64,000 nucleotides of DNA from Phoronis australis. Its lineage: Eukaryota > Phoronida > Phoronidae. The stretch lies in the NCBI GenBank assembly GCA_002633005.1, contig NMRA01000160.1:609529-673528 (forward strand). Direction: 5' to 3'. Shown here one piece after another: positions 60,921 to 64,000 of the stretch. Every line of letters starts with the position of its first letter. The first letter of the stretch is position 1. The position numbers and the translations under genes were made by a program. Under the pieces are notes generated by a model that did not search any database, had not been told where the DNA came from, and saw nothing but the letters and a program-made list of their open reading frames with translations.

Positions 60921-61566
60921 GTGATTGGTTGGTCAAATCAGAAACACAACGTATCGTGAGGATGTGAATATGTAGTGCATTGAAAATTACCAAATGTTAA
61001 GAACGAGTTTTGTGTGGACCGTTGATCCACTGTAAATCGTGTCCAACAGTAAGTATCATGACGGGTTGTTGGGGAATAACACTGCATAACTTAGGCTATG
61101 TGAGACCACTAGGTACATCATTTAAGTGCATTGGTCATCATTTGCAAAGTTTTTTGTTTTCACATTTTCAAGCTGTCAGTGAATACAACTGCGATTTAGC
61201 GTAGATGATGTTCACGAAATAGCATTGTCCTTTAGTTTCTCAGTGCTATACATCAGCACAGTTAGGAGCAGGCAAGACATTTTTGTGGTAAAATAACTCG
61301 ATTTATAATTCAATTTGTTCTGAAGTAGTGAATAACGAAGAAATGTCCATTTCAAATATTAGAAATACAAATAAATTAACATACAAGGAAGGAGACACTT
61401 CACTTGACAAAAATTTAATCCAATGAACATGCAGTTATAATAAAGAGTTGAAAAGTGAGCTATGGAAAAATATTGCCAAGAGACACATAACACACATCAA
61501 TACCTAACTGGGTTGTGTTTCATCAGTGAAAAGTGACTTAAGACATAGGAAGACAAAAGAAGAAGC
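60921..61566. other. Unannotated DNA
   Basis: A 64-codon frame at 61010-61204 is not recognisable; nothing else supported. Confidence 0.4.
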
Positions 61567-61645
61567 AGAGTGGTCTACCGGGTAGTGGGATAAGTTCTAC
61601 ACTCAAGGTCATTGAGTCCCACTGGGACAAACTGCTAGACCCTTG
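61567..61645 (+). ncRNA. Possible tRNA-derived SINE fragment
   Basis: 'ggtctaccgggtagtggg' (A-box-like) and 'ggtcattgagtcccac' (B-box-like) about 25 bases apart. No full cloverleaf. Confidence 0.3.
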
Positions 61646-61744
61646 AGCCAGGCCTCTAGCTCCCTAGCTTGATTTTAACTATATATATCACTAAGTAAAG
61701 GGATAAAAATGGTTCAAGGTGATGAGTGCAATGGGCCGACTTGA

Positions 61745-62165
61745 ACGGCTGTGCATGGCAGGTACAACTTGGGGGTCTGTGGCTTAAGACTGATTGGCAA
61801 ATTTGGTCTTACACTCGACAGAACTGCCTCTGGAAAATGATTAAATTTCACTTGAGGAAAAATATAAAGTCTGAGAATACACACTGAGTTACTGAGAATT
61901 TCTATGCATTATTTCTTGTCTGGTGATGCACTCTCATAATTACTTGGCTATGTACAAGTTGTACCACACTGCAAGCAATTAATTTTTAGTAAGATACTGA
62001 GAAATTTGGTCTTGAGCTCCGCCCGCGCTCCCTTTTTTGGTTCGCAATTGCTGAACGTGGGTTTAGCCAAGTGAAATTTAATTATTTTCCAGAGGTAGTT
62101 GTATGGAATGTAAGACAAAATTTGTGACTCAGTCTTAAACCACAGACCATCATTGCACCTGCAAA
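61745..62165. repeat. Imperfect ~105-bp inverted repeat (foldback element L)
   Basis: 61755-61860 and the reverse complement of 62060-62165 share 'ggtctgtggtttaagactga', 'ttttgtcttaca', 'cctctggaaaat.attaaat' and 'ttcactt', separated by ~200 bases. Confidence 0.7.
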
Positions 62166-64000
62166 ATAACTAACTTGTAAGCAAAGAAATCGAATTCGGG
62201 ATAAAAATTATTTATAAAAATATTGCTTCGTGTCTTTTCAAATGCTTACTGGTTCTACAGATGTTCAGAGTTTCATCAAATGTTGACAACAGTTATGCAG
62301 CAAATATCATGAAAAGATGATCAGAAGTAATTAATATGTTTTTTGATAATTGTTTGCTGAAATTTTGATACAACAAAATTCCACTTTTCAACCAGATATA
62401 TGTCTTAAAGTAAAACCTTTCTGACACTGGTTTTGTCAATTTTGACATGAAAGATTTCCACAATTCTGCCATTTTGTCGGTGTACAAAACTGAAGAATGC
62501 TAAACCACAGGGAAGTGCCGACAACTGAAGTAGACAGGCGGCGTGCACCTGATACACAGTTTTGTCACCATATTGATTTTCCATCCAAGGTGACTAGATC
62601 TATATAAAATTGGGCTCCAATTATGACCTATTGTTTTTCCTCAAATAGGCTCTAGTTTCTGCATCAAGACAATTATCTCTGGTGCACGATAGCCACATTA
62701 GCAGACGCCAGAGGCAAAGGGGACTTAAAAACAATTGCACTTTAGTGTGTGCAAATTCTGAGGTTACTTCGATGTTTTTTGAGATGTTTTTCAAACTATT
62801 AGCACAAATAACTACTTAATTAATTTGATTGCAAAAGAGATTCATCAATTAGTGTCAAAGCTATGAAATGAAATCAACACGTTTTGAAAGGCTTTAATGC
62901 AACAACTCAGCCCGCAATTTTCCCAACTGTTGTTTGGTGACATCTCAGAGCATTAAATTAAGCTGCAAACCAATGTGAAACAGTTTTTTAAAAAGTATTT
63001 TTGTTAGGAAATTTGACAAAATGAGATTTCACTTGTACGTCATCTGTCAGTCAGACATTGAAGAGCTGTACTGTTATTAAAATGATTCAAGTTATTGACG
63101 AGTTATGTGAAGCTTGAACATAAAAATTAAATCATTGGGCAAATCTCAAACTAACAGGATTTGCACGCATGTGGACGAGAAAGCGTGTACTGTTTACCCC
63201 AGAGTATCCAGCAAAGTCACGTCCTCAGCATATCAAAGGCTTGCTGGTGTCGTCACGGACTGAAGTGAGCTAGTAACTTAGCTGATCATGCCGGATGAGA
63301 TAATTGCAGTCGTATAACCAACACGCCTGTTTAGAGAACATATTTTAAATATCGAGCAATAAGTAAGAAGGTAAACGATCAACAGGGCAATTATATTGAA
63401 AAGTAAATAAACCACCTTCGAATTTTAAAATCTGCATTGTAAGAGAAATTATAGCGAACAGGTTTTCTTCATCGTTGCCTTTAAGCCACAAGCATTAATT
63501 TGTGAATTGATTAAGAGGGGTCTGGCTTAGGCTTCCTTAGGCGTTGGGGGTAACAATTAAAGCCCCAAATGTTAGCATAGTTGTCTCACGCATTTAACCA
63601 CGCTCTAGTAGAGAAACGTCAGAGATACTTGTGCCAATCAATATTTCATTGCTATTTAAATATTTAGAGTAGATCAAATTTATACATTTGTTTCACTTTC
63701 CATCAGAAACTTCATATCTTTGACAGGCTTAATATTCCATGCAGTGCCGTCTTTGAAAACCGTTATTTTGAGTGAACAAACCAACTTGTAAAGCCTCACT
63801 CTCAAGCAACGGTGAACTCTCATTTCCCCAAGGCAATTAATGAAACATCTCTAGTTTGACTAAGGAACAATGTCCTAATGGTAAATGGTCTGAATCAAGA
63901 GCAAGTTTCTGTGCGCATGAGATTCATACCTTAAAAGACACTAAACCAGGTTTTGGTCAGTTAACTAACTGGGTGATTGCGTAGTATCTGTCCCCCCCCC
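62166..64000. other. Unannotated AT-rich DNA to the window end
   Basis: No coding exon recognised. The window ends in a C10 run. Confidence 0.4.

Overview
This window looks like nuclear DNA from an invertebrate deuterostome-type animal (amphioxus, hemichordate or echinoderm grade; the phylum cannot be fixed from sequence alone). It is AT-rich, has small exons with GT-AG introns separated by kilobases, is full of short non-autonomous transposons, and contains assembly gaps (runs of N at 20134-20186 and 34886-35099; single N at 5213, 10478, 36072). No prokaryotic operon, CRISPR array or rRNA is present.

Two protein-coding genes are clearly recognisable, arranged tail to tail. (1) 1-6760, + strand: the 3' part of a transmembrane 6 superfamily gene (TM6SF1/TM6SF2-like, EXPERA-fold membrane protein). 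The 5' exons lie off the left edge. (2) 12507-31936, - strand: a complete-looking SHB/SHD/SHE/SHF-family SH2 adaptor. Eight exons join in phase to a predicted 653-residue protein with a C-terminal SH2 domain and a long Tyr- and Pro-rich N-terminal half. It differs from the vertebrate proteins I know in having three YxxPW modules rather than one, two YVNI (GRB2-type YxN) motifs and four proline-containing octapeptides.

Region by region: 0-7.6 kb TM6SF exons and introns, including a 1.8-kb element with ~450-bp internal tandem units; 7.6-12.5 kb convergent intergenic DNA with a second copy of that element and a 1.25-kb duplication joined by an N; 12.5-31.9 kb the SHB-like gene, whose introns hold a third (inverted) copy of the element, a nested hAT-like MITE, exon-derived tandem arrays and a 9.6-kb first intron; 32-38 kb a cluster of DNA-transposon remnants, a tRNA-like SINE fragment and several perfect hairpins; 38-64 kb mostly unannotatable AT-rich DNA with dispersed repeats, foldback elements, a 144-bp identical direct-repeat pair, a 5'-truncated LINE tail at 56.9-57.2 kb and weak hints of a minus-strand gene between 43.9 and 49.1 kb.

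The two genes are not functionally linked in any obvious way: TM6SF proteins act in endomembranes (lipid handling), SHB-type adaptors act downstream of receptor tyrosine kinases. A recurring theme is local tandem duplication across splice junctions (TM6SF around 4.83-5.02 kb; SHB-like exons 3 and 5). All exon models are from reading frames, splice signals and family recall; no database search or transcript was available.
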